Part shown: piece by piece, positions 10,454 to 20,291 of the stretch
Position numbering within the stretch: the first letter of the stretch is position 1
Layout of the letters: the number at the start of each line of letters is the position of its first letter
Assembly: GCA_025201365.1 (NCBI GenBank)
Contig: JAIXMF010000229.1
Coordinates: 1 to 22,143, forward strand
Direction: 5' to 3'
DNA from: Syncephalis plumigaleata
Lineage: Eukaryota > Zoopagomycota > Zoopagomycetes > Zoopagales > Piptocephalidaceae
Length of the DNA: 22,143 nucleotides
Program-made: the position numbers and the translations under genes
The notes under the pieces: model-generated
Seen by the model: the letters and a program-made list of their open reading frames with translations, nothing else
Database searches by the model: none
What the model was told of the DNA's origin: nothing

Positions 10454-10889
10454 ATTTTCCCGTCACATTCTGTGCCTCTCTACGTGTTGCATCCTGTAAC
10501 AAAGCAGTATCTACCGCGCTAGCCGGTAAATGAACATAACGCACTACGGAACCACGAATAAAACAATTTTTCACAGAAATCTATATACATCCATAGTATT
10601 AATAATGAGGCATATCAATGAGCTGCTACTACTAGTTGCATACCAGGTGAGGATGACGTGCTTTATCCATGACATTGATACTATCCAGTTTAATATTAAG
10701 GAACTGATCAACCGAGACCAATTTACCGCGTATGGCTAGTTCATTCTTCAGTTCCACCGTAACTTCCTGTCCCACTAGCGTTTTGAAGAATGAATAGAAA
10801 AGCTAAATAGATAGTTGTCGACACATACGTTGTTATTATACACACATATAGAGAGAGAGAGTAGCGTTAAACTGGATGGCACCTACCAT
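10452..10889 (-). CDS. LSM2: LSm2, U6 snRNA-associated Sm-like protein (three exons)
   Basis: LSm2 is a subunit of the nuclear LSm2-8 ring on the U6 snRNA 3' end and of the cytoplasmic LSm1-7 ring in mRNA decay. I built it by hand on the minus strand: coding exon 1 is only the ATG at 10887-10889, followed directly by a GTAGGT donor; exon 2 is 10644-10802; exon 3 is 10452-10580. All junctions are phase 0. The product is 96 aa (human LSm2 is 95) starting MLFYSFFKTLVGQEVTVELK. The Sm1 motif covers about 12-44 with SVDQFLNIKLD, and Sm2 has NCFIRGSVVRYV at 59-70 with the RNA-contacting Ile-Arg-Gly. The tail LLQDATRREA also matches the family. It faces the gamma-tubulin complex gene with 84 bp between stops and diverges from TAD3. 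Confidence 0.95.
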
Positions 10890-10931
10890 AGTGACAAATT
10901 CACAAAACGATCAGTGCTTTAACTTGAAGGA

Positions 10932-10956
10932 GAGAGGAGAGGAGAGGAGAGGAGAG
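10932..10956. repeat. GAGAG pentanucleotide repeat, five copies
   Basis: Five perfect tandem copies within the divergent promoter, on the LSM2 side (pyrimidine-rich on the LSM2 sense strand). Confidence 0.9.
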
Positions 10957-11006
10957 AAAATCATTAAGTTACAATGTCAATAAAGAATCGATCTACTTTA
11001 TTGTAT

Positions 11007-11014
11007 TCACGTGA
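11007..11014. promoter_or_regulatory. TCACGTGA palindrome (E-box/CACGTG type)
   Basis: Perfect octamer 36 bp upstream of the TAD3 ATG and about 118 bp upstream of the LSM2 ATG, identical to the one at 3382-3389. Confidence 0.5.
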
Positions 11015-11049
11015 CTTTCTCTTTTCTTTTTGATAGATTGCAATTGCAT

Positions 11050-12577
11050 ATGGAATCCACGAGTGACAGCAGTATATCGACAGCTACGCCTGACAATAAG
11101 ACGTTAGAGTTGGTGTTATCAGAAGCGGAGACACGAGAATTAGAGACAGGTTCGAACTAGACACATACATATATTGTTAGAGGACTAATTCCTATCTGAT
11201 ATTGGTCAACTACTAGTTGAAGTTTATGTGTCGTCAATCGATCCAAAATCAGTATCAACCGTGTTAAAGTAAGTGTCAATGTCAAGTGTGTAGATATTGT
11301 TATCCTTACAATGCTATCCATAGATTTGCAGAGCGTAAACTGCCGACATTTATACGTTTAAATCATCTCAAACGTATCAGACGCACTTATCCAAATCCTG
11401 AAGATAAACGTAACTACTACAATGATGTTCTGTTAGTAATTACTCATACTAACAAGACATGATGTAGAACATTTCACGTTAACAATACTGCTATGTCCGA
11501 TACAAGAGACGGATGACACGGAAGCATTAAGCATGACCGAGTTACAATCGCGTATTGATGCCGCAGACTTGACGACAATCATTAAGCCTTCGATTGCTTT
11601 AGTGTCTCGACATGCACCACTTACTCGAGCACAGTATGAAGCATGGCGTGTTAATTGGCCTATAAACTTCCGTGAACATGTTCAACGGTAAGTAGATTGA
11701 CATATCATCATTATTAATATGTAACGTATTTCCTCTTTCCTTTAGAACACAATTACCTATGGGTGATGAATTGAATAGACACGAAACATGGATGCGAGAA
11801 ACGATAAAGGAAGCGACTCGTCAATCCAATGCTATATCACAAGATTGCTCGAATACAACAAATACTAGGACAGTAAACAAAGATCATCAACAGGTAAACA
11901 ATACACATATACATATTTTAATCTATAACATGTAGATTTATTAATATACTAACATCATCGTCATTGATTATAACGTATACAAAAGCCTACTATTATTTCT
12001 ACCGCAATGATGGTCAATCCTACTAATAATCAATTGATTGCCATGGCTCATGATACACGGGATAACGATAAGCATCCATTACATCATGCAGTAATGAATT
12101 GTATTGAAATGGTGGCAGCTAAAGAACGAGCAAGTACTAGTCGTAAAATGAACGAATTAGGGAATACCTCACATAAACGATCAATTGATCAGATATTAGA
12201 CACAACTAATGAGGAGTCATACAATAACTCAAATGCTTACCTATGCAGTAATTATGATTTATATACCATTTACGAACCATGTATTATGTTAGTATTTATT
12301 CGATTACATAATTCACGACTAATACAATCTATCTGTATATATATATGTTAGGTGTTCTATGGCATTGCTACACTCGCGAATTGGACGTGTCTTCTATGCA
12401 ATACCTCATCATTCCAATGGAAATAGCATGTCATCATGCGCTACTGGAGGAGGAGGAGGAGCACTAGGCTCACAATATCGTATACATACACATCCAAAAC
12501 TGAATCACAAGTTTAAGGTATATCGTCATTTATTATATGATGAAGCTATAACATGTCACCATCATCAGCATCACTAG
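11050..12577 (+). CDS. TAD3: Tad3/ADAT3, subunit of tRNA(adenine-34) deaminase (seven exons)
   Basis: Tad3 pairs with catalytic Tad2 to convert A34 to inosine in tRNA anticodons. Exons: 11050-11149, 11217-11268, 11324-11409, 11468-11687, 11746-11893, 11986-12287, 12352-12577; 377 aa. The intron 11410-11467 has a TACTAAC branch site at 11447-11453 and restores the frame into FTLTILLCPIQE. The N-terminal domain has FIRLNHLKRIRRTYP, as in ADAT3. The C-terminal deaminase fold has zinc ligands His236 in H-A-V and Cys301/Cys304 in EPCIMC, then SMALLHSRIGRVFYAIP and GALGSQYRIHTHPKLNHKFKV. The usual catalytic Glu of HAE is Val238, the hallmark of the inactive Tad3 subunit. A Gly5 run sits before ALGSQYR. 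No Tad2 gene is in the window. Confidence 0.95.
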
Positions 12578-12609
12578 TCGTAATATACATAAAGACAATG
12601 AATATAATG

Positions 12610-12615
12610 AATAAA
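12610..12615 (+). terminator. Candidate TAD3 poly(A) signal
   Basis: AATAAA 33 nt past the TAD3 stop, in the 194-bp gap before the stop of the convergent transcription-factor gene. Confidence 0.5.
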
Positions 12616-12633
12616 GCCTATTTATATAAATAA

Positions 12634-12653
12634 AAATGAAATGAAATGAAATG
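12634..12653. repeat. AAATG pentanucleotide repeat, four copies
   Basis: Four perfect tandem copies in the convergent intergenic space after TAD3. Confidence 0.85.
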
Positions 12654-12771
12654 GTAGTCAAAAGAAGAGAAGCCGTCGTATTACATGAACAATTCAAGGA
12701 TAATAGTCAACTCAAATAGCAGACATGAATAAGCAGTAGAGTAGAGAGAGAGAAAGAAAGTGAACAAACAA

Positions 12772-15700
12772 CTATTGCACATTTAACAAATGAGACCATG
12801 AATTAGGTATACTTGAATCTAATGATGTTAGACTAAACAACGAGGAATGTGTTGTTGTACTTGATTCCACATCCGTATTACCATTAGAATCAGTATTAGT
12901 ATTGGTAGTATTGGTAGTAGCAGTAGTGGTAGTAGGTGATGTGGTCAATGTCGCATGCAATTTATGATGATCGTATTTAGAGTCGTCACAAGTTGAACTG
13001 GTCAGTGTATTCTTCATTACATGTTCGTGTCCTAATAGTGAGCCTAGTGTAGATGCTAATGTTTGAGTGTCGGCATCTAACGAAAAGAATGATTGACCCG
13101 CCAGTAATGTGAAATCAATCATTGGATTAGTGGTGTCTGTTGAGTTGTCGCTTGCTTGTGATTTATCCTTACTCTTTGTAGTGCTACTGGTATTCTTACA
13201 CATATCAGATGACTTGTGTGTATTATGATGAGCAAATATTGAATCAGTATTTGGATTGAATGTTGGACTTGCAGTAAGTGTTGGCATTGATGGCGATGAT
13301 GATGGCATTGAATGAGTAGGCATAAATGTAACAGTAGCAGTAGTACTAGCAGTACTTGTTGTAGCTGTTGTAGTAGGTGATGCTAACTGTAGGGTAGATA
13401 ACAAGCTGCAGTCATCATGTGATAGCAATGTATTTGATGATAATGAAGACTTTGTAGGTAGAGTTGATGGCACATTATTGGGATACATCATTGAAGAGAA
13501 TGTAGTAAATGAACTATCATCATACGACTCGGTGATTGGACTGATACTACTAGTTGATTGTGGCATAGTTGTTTGTTCAGCATCAGTTGGAGTGGTAGTA
13601 GTAGTAGTAGTATTAGGATTGCTGTATTCCAAGTAGGATTTCACTGGTAATCGACCATTTAACTGGTATTCCTGCTTCATAGACGATTGTGTTGTTTGAT
13701 GTGATGACAAGGTAGATTGATAATGGTCGACGACGGCAGTATGTCTCTTGTAATTACCATGAGTGGAAGGGGATAGTAGCATCAGTTTTAGTATCTCTTC
13801 CAAATGACCGGCATACTCCCATACGACACTCAACTGGTTGAGCAGCGTACACACCATTTGTAAATGAGTGGATGCCTCCCATAGTGCGGCAGTTGAGGAT
13901 GCAGGCAATATATGATGATCGTGCACCCATATGATGGCAGCCGTCCATAGACTATAGGCTAGAATAGGATGCTGATATAGCAGTGCATCACCCGTAATCC
14001 TACCCGTCAACTGGAGGAGTGACAAGGCCGACAATCGATATGTCTTGATCGATTGATGCTCCAGTGGCGTCTTCATCCGATAGCAATAGTCTCGCGTGGG
14101 ATGCGGTATAAGCAAGGAACGATGCAGTAGAATAATACCCGTGTGATAGAGGCACAGCAACGCTATATGAGTGGAGATGGCGGCCAATTGACAATCACGT
14201 TCGGTGGGGTCGACGGCCAGTGCAATGTCAGGGAAATTCTGTAGTGATACCGGCAACTGTTGCGTGTACCAGCCGTGTAGTTCCTGTTCTAGTTGTGCAG
14301 CTACTTGTTGCTCCCTTTCAGTAATGGCAGATTGATCAGACGATGTAGGGGATCGTCTAGGTCGATTGGCAAATTGTATAACACGGCCCAATAGTACCAA
14401 TAATTGTGGTATGTAGACTTGACCAGTTGACATATCCACGTTACCTAATAGGTTGGGAGTCTCGAACGGGTGATCCACCTGAAAGGTGAACTCATCAATG
14501 CTCACGGGTTGTCCATTGACCATGGCCGATAGTTGATTCAGCATGAAACAGCACCACCATGCTCGTCGCTTCTCTGCTAGTAGATTCGTGATCGTTTTAT
14601 CATCTGGACGTGCACCAAGATTCATGGGTGGTTGCTCGTCGATTAAATGTAGATTTAACATCATGGCCAGGCTATACAATAGAAATCATATACTTATTAA
14701 TACTGTACTAGTTGTAGTTGCATATATACTTACCGTGTACACTCGGTGTGTAATAGTATTGCATGTTGTGCGGCAGGCTTATACGAATGATCCATACCAC
14801 CACCTGATGCATGAATACATAGATTCACTAGGATTTGCAAGGTTTTCAGCGTTAACTGTGATTGCGAGGATGGTGTCGACTGATCAGCCTTCAATGCCAG
14901 GATAGATTGGTTGGCATAGGCGCGACCTGCCATGTGACGCTCCTTAGCGGATACATTGGGCAATTGAGCGAATCGTGCTGCCACTGCTAACACGCTATAC
15001 AACAAAGCAGTATCACTGTGAGAGGGCGATGAAGTGGCAATTATTTGTTGTGTAAATACTTGTCGATCGAGTAAGTTAAAGTGCGAGGACATGAAACGAA
15101 AATAAAGCTGTATTAAATGATCCCTTAAGGCAGGCGGTGCATCTATCGTCTGACTTGGCTTATCGATACTCGGTAGACGCAAACGATATGCATTTTCAGT
15201 AGAGGCAGACTGACCACCAGCATGTCCAGAGGACAACGAGAAATGCTCATCTACCGGTAATGCTGCAGTATGAGGTGATGCCGAAGATATAGATTGTGAT
15301 TGTAACAATTGCTCCATCCATTTCAGACGTTTCTCCAATTCACTTACGTAGTTGGCACGACTACCTCGTTTACGTATTTCCGTTTGATAATGACAGACGA
15401 TGTTGTGGCGTATACAGCATGAACATGATGGTTTAACACTATCACATTTTACCTTACGCCTACGACAAGCATCACATGCCAAATGACGAGTGGTAGTAGT
15501 AGTAGTAGAACTAGTTTGTGATGTGGCAGTCGCTCTATTATTTATATTGTTGCTGCCTCTGTTGTTGTTACTAGATGTGATAGATAAGCGAAATGTATTG
15601 ATAGCAGATGTCGTTATCGCATTAGTTGATGATGTCATTGATGAAGTTGACGTAACAGGACTCAATGAGCTAGTAATAGCGGTCAGTCCAGTGGTACATT

Positions 15701-15800
15701 GTCGTTTCGGTGCTGGTTGTAATGGTGGCATGGGTCGGGAAGAGCCGACAGTACTCGGGCGTGAGTGTACGGTCGGCACTGCTACTCGTTTACGAGACAT
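12772..15800 (-). CDS. Zn2Cys6 transcription factor with fungal-specific middle domain (copy 1)
   Basis: Nuclear zinc-cluster regulator; target genes are not predictable here. Exon 1 is 14734-15800 and exon 2 is 12772-14671, separated by a 62-nt intron; 988 aa. Residues 109-136 form the binuclear cluster with ligands Cys109, 112, 119, 126, 129 and 136 (C-x2-C-x6-C-x6-C-x2-C-x6-C), followed by a basic linker (RKRG) and a coiled coil YVSELEKRLKWMEQLLQ for dimerisation. The middle homology region includes LRDHLIQLYFRFMSSHF, and after the intron LAMMLNLHLID and EKRRAWWCCFMLNQLSAMVNGQP. The last third is Ser/Thr-rich low complexity with Thr runs, typical of activation regions. The open frame extends upstream of ATG 15800 through TA-rich low-complexity sequence; MSRKRVAVPT is the likelier start. 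Its closest visible relative is the next gene. Confidence 0.92.
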
Positions 15801-17019
15801 GATACTATACTTGATAGAAATAGAGATACAATAAAGCCAATATATATGTATATATATGTATATATGTGTATATGTATATGTATGCAGATAGATATGCAGA
15901 TATGTATAATAAACGTAGACAATGACTGGAGTGGAGTGGTTGTAGCGGTACCACAATAAATGACAAGTGAACTAGGGAGTGTGTAAAGAAGGATGGTCAC
16001 TCGTATTTTGTTGTCTAACAAGGAATAGAGCAGCAAGCCATATGTAACTTGTAGTTTGCAATAGTAAAAGGGCACGATCTAGTCAATGAATGTTGATAAC
16101 ATAAATGCACAAATAGAATAATGAACTAATGAATAAACAAGTGCAGTAGAGAAGTAGTTAAAGTTTTTTAACAGGAAAATAGAACAAAGTAAGCTAACAT
16201 TTGATTATTGATTGATGTGTGGATATGAATGAGTGTGTACATTGTGTGTGTGTGATTCGACATGCATGCAAGACTTGATTTCGGGCCGAACTTGGGTTAT
16301 TCAATGATTTATTGGACGATAAGGAAGAATATTACGATGTCAATGTCATTTAATCAAATGAACTAGAAGAGAGAGAAGAGAGAGAATATGTAATCCAGTT
16401 GAGTTACATGTATAACAGGATTATTTCATTCATTATTTGCTAATTAAAAGTAAAGACTACATATTAATGTCGACAATAACAGCAATTATATACACATATA
16501 GACGCTACAAAGTGAATGGATTAAACTCATTTAGATATTGTTAATGAATAGATATCGAAAAATCAACAAGTAAACCAAAAGCTATATGAAATAAGTAGTG
16601 CATATGTATGTATACGAAAAAGAAGAAAGGAGAAATGTATGTGTCTGTGTCGAGCAAAATAAATGGTGAAAAACAAAATGGAAATAAAGATAGGTCGTCG
16701 TCATCATCTCTCTAATAATCCGTAAAATCTTCATTAACTATTCAGTCTAGTAGTTTATAAATATATTACTAGACTTTAAACGTAGTAATGTGGGAGGATA
16801 AATCAATCAAGGCAATGGATAAAGAAACGCAAAACACAAATCGTATTTTAACTACTACTACTAATAAGCAACTACTGAAATATAAAATAAATGCTTACAA
16901 CAATACTGGTTATCATCATTCGTAAGCATAGTCATCATAGTCGTTGTCGTTATGGTTGTCGATTAAGAAAAAGAAAGCGATAGAACAGTAGATTATCGTA
17001 TAACTATACAATCGACTTT
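15801..17019. promoter_or_regulatory. Region between the two transcription-factor genes
   Basis: 1.2 kb upstream of copy 1 and downstream of copy 2. Next to the copy 1 ATG is a TATATG/TGTATA-rich run (about 15839-15890). A TTCGG-G-CCGAA inverted repeat lies at 16280-16290. The rest is AT-rich with short simple repeats (TGTGTG near 16240, CTACTACTA near 16852). No gene or RNA is recognisable. Confidence 0.5.
16280..16290. promoter_or_regulatory. Candidate zinc-cluster binding site, CGG-N1-CCG
   Basis: TTCGG-G-CCGAA has CGG and CCG half-sites one base apart in inverted order, the layout bound by dimers of Zn2Cys6 proteins, here extended to five-base arms. It lies about 480 bp upstream of copy 1. 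Binding is inferred. Confidence 0.35.
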
Positions 17020-20000
17020 CTAGTTCTTTGAAGGAGGGAATTGAGCCATTCCACCTAATGATAATGTTGATTGTAAGATTTGCGAGTAATCCAATGCTGT
17101 TAAGGGATTAGTACTAGTGCTACTTGTGATATTGTGTTCACTCTGAAATAGAGGTGATGAATATACACTTGTACTTGTTGTACAATCACTTGGATTACCA
17201 TTGTTACCATTAGGTTGACTAGTAGCTGATGATGTAGTATAATTGCTATACTGACTATTAAACGACATGGTAGATGACATGTTGGATGATGTAACTGTGG
17301 CCGGTGAGTATGGCGTATCGATCATTGCACTCAAATCGTCGTCATCCTTGAAGGTCGGTGTATTCGTAAGTGAACGACTTTCGGGTGATTCCGATCCATT
17401 ACTAGCATTGCTGCCGCTAATATCGTTCATTTCCATCGCTGTATTGAATGGTTGCAACAAGTCCAACTTGTTCGAATGATGTTGTCCCGTGAGTAGTGCG
17501 GCAAGTTCACGTTGTACTGCACGCTCCCATAGCGGTATCAACTCGCGCATTGATGTCTTTAATGGCAAGCGTACATGTCGCCAAATATCGCTTTTATCTT
17601 GATTCTGCTGATCAGTACCATTGTTGTTGTTATTGTTGCTGTTTGCATTGGCATCGGATCCATTGGTTGTGCTACTATTGCTATTTTTCGATTTGATATT
17701 CTGAATTTCGTCCATCATACGACATAACTCGGTTAGCATACCGCGATGAAGACCTGCGATGGCCCAGTAATTCTCGGTTTGCGAGAGTACCACCAATGCC
17801 GTGGCTAGTTTCTGTTGAGCAGCGGTGGCGGCAGCAGGACCCAGATCACCCGTAGTTACCGTGTGCAATTGCATTAGACATCCGGCGGATATACCAAAAA
17901 TGAACGGTGGAATCGAGTAGGGATAATGCTCCGGTCGTAGACGAGCACACATTGCGAGGATGCTATCCGCGGATGACTGTGCTCGTCTCAAACATGATAC
18001 GGTATAGGGTGTGTGTGCCTCATAGCAACCGGTGTTCAACTTGCTGCCAAGAATGGACCGATAAAGGAAGAGCAACGTTCCGTGATAAACGATACGAAGC
18101 GTGTAGCGTCCAACTTCATCGCGTGCAACAAGCTTGTCGATATGCGTGCTACGTCGCACGTTAGTGGGCGGCCAGGTGGGATCGTCAGTGAGGCCGACTG
18201 CCTCTAGTGCATTAGCAGTGTCATTACCGAATTCAAGTAGTTCCGCTTCCAGCTGCGAGAATCGTTCATCGGGCGGTCCGTTATACATGCCACCCGGTCC
18301 TCGTTGACGGGGTCGATTAACGTAGCGTGCCACTCTACCGGTAATCAATGCTAGTCTCATCCAGCAGCTCATACCGTTAAAGGCGGGTCGTTGTGTCCAG
18401 GCTGAAAGCATACCGATATCCGGCACGGGATCTCCGGTGACTGGTACACCGTCGCCTAACGTGTCTGCATACCATTTACTATCGTCGCACGGCATCTTCA
18501 CCTCGCAGTCCTCTTCGTGCACAGCCATCGGGCGTCCGCTGGCTACACCGGCAAACCGATCTGTAAGCACTAGGCACCACCAAAGACGACGTCTCATTTC
18601 CATGCCAATCCAGTCATCCCTTGTACCGCTATCGATACAACTGTCCGGATCGGTGTCATCGTCGAGTACGTGTAGTCCAAGTCCTTGAGCCATCCTACAT
18701 TAATGATGATAATAATAATAATAAGCTAGATTAGTATCGTGCCATCATACAGGATATTGCAATGATGTGCATAATTCAACCCGATAACTCACCTTAGCGA
18801 CGCACCTGTTGCGATCCAACTCTTGGCCATGTCACCACAGGCGTACATATACGCGCCAAGAACCGTTAGTGTGGCAATGGAGGTCACGTCGGGAATCGCC
18901 ACCGTTTGTTTGAGTAGATTCTTAGCACGATGCGCGTACACCATTCCATTACGTAAGGTCGGATCATTACGTACCTCGGGCAATGGCGAGAATCGTACAC
19001 CAAGTGCCATCACCGCGTAGAGCAACATGCGAGGCACAGTGCCATCGCGCGTTTGTCGAATGAACGTGGCACGATGCAAGAATGGTGCGCTGTAATAAGC
19101 GTATTGGAATACATTCTCGATTAGATGGTCGCGCAATTGCGGTGAAGTAGTGTCAGGCGGCGATATCGTCATTATATTACATGCATTTGGTACCGAGCCA
19201 TTATTAGCATGTATACATGATTCTGCTGCATCGCCTGAATCGATTACAACGTTCGCCAATTCTCCAGCAATATTAACCGCAAATCTAGGCAATGGTGGTG
19301 GTGATCCTTGTTTGGCGAGTATGCCACCACTATCGATGGATGATGATACGGCTGTCGATGTTGTTGCTTCCGATTTAGTGCCGAGATCACTACTCGTTGA
19401 TTGATGAGGCACTTTAATGCTAGACATCATTGATGCTGTAGTAGTAGTAGTAGCACTAGATGTTGTTGTTGTAGTAGTTGTAGTTGTAGGTGATGGTTGC
19501 GTACTTCCAAGTTCGCCCAGTTGCGAAAACCAATCCATCTGATTAGATAGACTCTGCACGTCGACATTCTCTTCGGCTAATTCACGCATTAGCTTTTCTG
19601 CCGCAGCTCGATTAAACATTTTGCTTTGCGACGATGGTGCTTGTGCCGAACTATTCTCCGATGGTACTGACAATGGCATTAGCATCTTCTCCATTAGATT
19701 CAGGCGACGTTCTAATTTCTCAATGTAACCCGGTTTAGGTCCACGCTTCTTTAACGTTTCTTGGTAGTGACAGGCAACGCCATGACGTAAACAACTCGTG
19801 CAACTGGGACGATTACCATCGCAGCGTACTTTACGACGACGACAATCATCGCATGCTTGCGTGCGTCGAAATCGTTTCTTTGGCTTGTTCGCTGCAGAAT
19901 TCGTAGTTGTTGTAGCAGCAGTAGCAATATTGTTGGTTGTCGCAGTATTTGTAACAGCGGAAGCAGCGGTTGAAACACTAGGATTAGGTGTAACGCCAGA

Positions 20001-20291
20001 CGAGGTAGCGAGGGCGGCATGATTCGCAGTCATGGAGATATCATTCGAGGGGACGTTATAAAGATTTGATTGACTGCTTACCGCGGCGAATAAACTTCCT
20101 GCTGGATCAAACAAGTCCAAGCCTGATTGTGATAACTGAAGAGAAAGTGCATATTGCTGTTGTTGTTGTTGTTGTTGTTGTTGTTGTGCATTGCTAGGTA
20201 ATGCTGCCGCAGCAGTAGCATTGTTACGATTGTCCAAATTACTGACGTTTATCCAGTTGGCAATTGGATTGTTGTTGGGTAAAGAACTCAT
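17020..20291 (-). CDS. Zn2Cys6 transcription factor with fungal-specific middle domain (copy 2)
   Basis: Paralogue of the gene on its left, same orientation. Exon 1 is 18793-20291, exon 2 is 17020-18694, with a 98-nt intron; 1057 aa. The cluster ligands are Cys147, 150, 157, 164, 167 and 174 within CDDCRRRKVRCDGNRPSC; a basic KPKKRFRRTQ precedes it and may serve as nuclear signal. The linker KKRGPKPGYIEKLERRLNLMEKML is a likely dimerisation coiled coil. The middle region carries LRDHLIENVFQYAYYSAPFLHRATF, RMAQGLGLHVLDDDTD and MEMRRRLWWCLVLTDRFAGVASGRP, the classic fungal_trans signature. An 11-residue Gln run (36-46) and Thr/Ser/Asn runs lie in the N-terminal half and C-terminal third. The intron splits an Arg codon in phase 2 exactly as in copy 1. 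Target genes unknown. Confidence 0.94.
20154..20186. repeat. Polyglutamine-coding CAA/CAG repeat
   Basis: Eleven Gln codons on the minus strand, ten CAA and one CAG, near the N-terminus of copy 2. Nearly pure CAA, so prone to length change. Confidence 0.9.

Larger units (their letters stand above)
10890..11049. promoter_or_regulatory. Short divergent promoter, LSM2 and TAD3
   Basis: Only 160 bp separate the two start codons. It holds five perfect GAGAG copies (10932-10956), a TCACGTGA palindrome (11007-11014) and a T/C-rich run just before the TAD3 ATG. Shared regulation of the two RNA-processing genes is an inference from spacing. Confidence 0.6.

Noticed and set aside
10530-10739. 69-codon plus-strand open frame
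   Set aside because: Lies antisense to LSM2 exons, whose protein matches a conserved family end to end.
15801-15956. In-frame upstream extension of transcription factor copy 1
   Set aside because: Encoded by TA/TG simple repeats giving Tyr/Ile/His runs; start at 15800 is more natural.
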